Source: an uncultured Garciella sp.
GTDB taxonomy: Bacteria; Bacillota; Clostridia; Eubacteriales; Garciellaceae
Direction of reading: 5' to 3'
DNA: 7,832 nucleotides
Assembly: GCA_900555725.1 (NCBI GenBank)
Contig: USMD01000083.1
Coordinates: 1 to 7,832, forward strand
Below, one piece after another: positions 6,335-7,832 of the stretch. The notes beneath the pieces are model-generated. The model made no database searches. It was given only the letters and a program-made list of their open reading frames with translations, and had not been told where the DNA came from. Numbering within the stretch: position 1 is the stretch's first letter; each line of letters opens with the position of its first letter. Both the position numbers and the translations under genes were made by a program.

Positions 6335-7517
6335 TATTCACCTCATTTCCTGCAAGTGCTGCAAGCACCGCTCCTCGTACAATAATTCCTTTCAATATCT
6401 TTCCTTCCACAACGGCTACAGGTACAGGGGCATTATACACTACTTCAAACAAATCATTTAATGATAGCTCTGGATCTACCACGGGTACATTGGTATCTAT
6501 AATCTCTTTTATATTTTTGTTCCCTTTCTTTACAGCTTCTGAAGCTGCCTCTGCTGTTACAACTCCTAAGAACTCATGATTTTTATTGATCACATAAACA
6601 CTAGAAATTCCTGCTTGCCTCATACGTTGAAGGGCAACCCGTGGGCCATGTTTTTCCAGCTCAATGGTTTCTGGTCTTTTCATTACATGCTGTGCTGAAA
6701 ATACCTTAGATCGGTCTACATCTTCAACAAATTTTTCAACATAATCATTGGCAGGATTGGTCATAATCTCCTCTGGAGTTCCAATCTGAACAATGACTCC
6801 ATCTTTCATAATAGCAATTCGATCCCCTAGTTTAAGAGCTTCATCTAGATCATGAGTAATAAAAATGATGGTCTTTTGCATCGTAGATTGTAAATCTAAA
6901 AGCTCATCTTGCATTTCTTTACGAATTAATGGATCAAGAGCTGAAAAAGCTTCATCCATTAATAAAATATCTGGATCGTTTGCTAAAGCTCTAGCAAGTC
7001 CTACCCTTTGCTGCATTCCTCCAGATAATTGTTGTGGATATTGATCTTCATAACCTGCTAATCCTACTAATTCCAACGCTTTAAGAGATTTTTCTCGAAT
7101 TTTTTCCTTTTCTACTCCCTGAATTTCTAATCCATATCCTGCATTTTCTAAAATCGTTCGATGAGGAAATAATCCAAAGTGTTGGAATACCATACTAATT
7201 TTTTTCCTTCTTGTCTCTTGTAATTGTTGTTTATTCATTTTAGCTAAGTCTTGTCCATCTATAAGCACATTACCTGATGTTGGCTCAATTAAGCGATTAA
7301 TTAATCGAATCAAGGTAGATTTTCCACTCCCAGAAAGCCCCATAATTACAAATATCTCTCCAGAATATACTTCAAAAGAAGCCCGGTTCACACCTACTGT
7401 CATACCTGTTTCTTTTAAAATTTCATTTTTATCTTTTCCTTGATCTAAAGATTTTAAAACCAACTGAGGATTTTTACCAAAAATTTTGCTTAAATTTTTG
7501 ACTTCTACCTTTAACAT
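6300..7517 (-). CDS. opuAA: Glycine betaine ABC transporter ATP-binding protein OpuAA with tandem CBS domains
   Basis: The 405-residue cytoplasmic ATPase energises betaine uptake. All nucleotide-binding motifs are intact: Walker A GLSGSGKST (60-68), Q-loop Q112, signature LSGGMQQ (164-170), Walker B ILLMDEA (184-190, catalytic E189) and the switch H222. Two CBS domains follow (about 278-330 and 336-390), as in ProV, OpuA and OpuC ATPases; in related systems they bind cyclic di-AMP and gate transport. The tail after the second CBS is short and polar (about 390-405), without the long acidic extension described for Lactococcus OpuA. GGGGTG lies close upstream of the ATG at 7517. It is the first gene of the opuAA-AB-AC operon, the same order as in Bacillus subtilis. 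Confidence 0.97.
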   Translation of the reverse strand: MLKVEVKNLSKIFGKNPQLVLKSLDQGKDKNEILKETGMTVGVNRASFEVYSGEIFVIMGLSGSGKSTLIRLINRLIEPTSGNVLIDGQDLAKMNKQQLQETRRKKISMVFQHFGLFPHRTILENAGYGLEIQGVEKEKIREKSLKALELVGLAGYEDQYPQQLSGGMQQRVGLARALANDPDILLMDEAFSALDPLIRKEMQDELLDLQSTMQKTIIFITHDLDEALKLGDRIAIMKDGVIVQIGTPEEIMTNPANDYVEKFVEDVDRSKVFSAQHVMKRPETIELEKHGPRVALQRMRQAGISSVYVINKNHEFLGVVTAEAASEAVKKGNKNIKEIIDTNVPVVDPELSLNDLFEVVYNAPVPVAVVEGKILKGIIVRGAVLAALAGNEVNNDDKHTPNTPS

Positions 7518-7602
7518 GTATTCACCCCATTCTATATTTCGTTTACTAACAATATTTTTATGATATTTACTATTTTTAAAAACTCTTTTTTTCTGACAAG
7601 TT

Positions 7603-7620
7603 GTTACCTTTTATTGTAAC
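7603..7620. promoter_or_regulatory. Inverted repeat at the opu promoter, possible operator
   Basis: GTTAC (7603-7607) and GTAAC (7616-7620) form a 5-8-5 inverted repeat that extends to seven bases per arm with one mismatch. It covers the -10 hexamer and expected transcription start, where a repressor would block RNA polymerase. No regulator is identifiable. Confidence 0.35.
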
Positions 7621-7641
7621 GAATTTTATACTTAAATTCAA
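7613..7641 (-). promoter_or_regulatory. Sigma-A-type promoter of opuAA-AB-AC
   Basis: On the minus strand TTGAAT (7641-7636) and TACAAT (7618-7613) are separated by exactly 17 bases, close to the TTGACA/TATAAT consensus. The predicted transcript starts near 7605, leaving a leader of about 88 bases before the ATG at 7517. Confidence 0.7.
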
Positions 7642-7832
7642 GGGATATATCTGTTTATATATTATAATTAAAACGTAAAGTTTAAACTGTAAAAACTTTT
7701 TATCCTATTATTCTCTAAAATGCTGACACATACCTTCATTTCCTACTTTCTATTCCTATTGCAATAATTCATTTATATCTATAATATTATTACCAAAAGT
7801 AGTATAATCTATATTAAAGTTATATTATCAGT

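Larger units (their letters stand above)
7518..7832. other. Non-coding region upstream of the opu operon
   Basis: These 315 bases are very AT-rich and hold no open frame of useful length on either strand. The part nearest the operon contains its promoter (7613-7641), a leader of roughly 85-90 bases and the ribosome site. Beyond 7642 I see only weak signals: a palindrome AGTTTAAACT around 7679-7688 and a possible plus-strand promoter (TTGCAA at 7759-7764, TATAAT at 7780-7785, short 15-base spacer) that could serve a gene beyond the window. No riboswitch or tRNA was recognised. Confidence 0.6.

Noticed and set aside
6264..6579. Two plus-strand open frames opposite opuAA and opuAB
   Set aside because: Both are antisense to intact conserved genes, overlap each other and lack ribosome sites; their Ser/Thr- or His/Cys-rich composition is typical of antisense reading.
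7518..7605. Cyclic di-AMP (ydaO-type) riboswitch in the opu leader
   Set aside because: The leader is only about 88 bases, lacks the conserved GC-rich core motifs and has no terminator hairpin; regulation by that riboswitch is not supported.
1..7832. CRISPR array, tRNA or rRNA genes, insertion sequence
   Set aside because: No regularly spaced repeats, no cloverleaf or rRNA-like stretches and no transposase-like ORF were seen.

Overview
The window looks like chromosomal DNA of a low-GC Gram-positive anaerobe, most probably a member of the Clostridia. The reasons are the AT-rich composition, strong AAGGAGG-type ribosome binding sites, an FprA-type flavodiiron oxygen reductase, a clostridial-style FabK/nitronate-monooxygenase-like flavoprotein, a YkvI-type membrane protein and a three-gene OpuA-type glycine betaine ABC transporter. 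I cannot name the species from sequence alone. Bases 1-43 are not genomic: they match an Illumina Nextera i5 index plus Tn5 adapter, so real DNA starts at 44 and this is a sequenced library-fragment or contig end.

Layout. 44-208: upstream region of the flavodiiron gene, with a -10 element and a weak PerR-box-like sequence. 209-1402 (+): fprA, oxygen/NO detoxification. 1403-1585: non-coding, containing a perfect 20-bp inverted repeat (1461-1504) without a T-tract. 1586-2035 (-): a small lipoprotein gene that appears broken by two reading-frame changes. 2101-2163: promoter region carrying a 17-bp near-palindrome that closely resembles the FapR operator. 2164-3249 (+): FMN-dependent FabK/NMO-like oxidoreductase, ended by a good intrinsic terminator. 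3429-4493 (+): YkvI-like transporter-fold membrane protein whose stop codon lies inside a palindromic terminator shared with the convergent operon. 7517 down to 4519 (-): opuAA-opuAB-opuAC, with a recognisable sigma-A-type promoter at 7613-7641. 7642-7832: no gene seen.

How the parts fit. The genes are mostly independent units rather than one system: oxidative/nitrosative defence (fprA), a redox enzyme possibly tied to membrane lipid synthesis through the FapR-like site, a membrane protein of unknown substrate, and osmoprotectant uptake. In the opu operon the ATPase OpuAA (with tandem CBS domains) drives the permease OpuAB, fed by the lipoprotein OpuAC. I did not find a clearly new multi-gene system. 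The observations most worth following are the FapR-like operator, the frameshifted lipoprotein gene, the strong hairpin and the adapter contamination.
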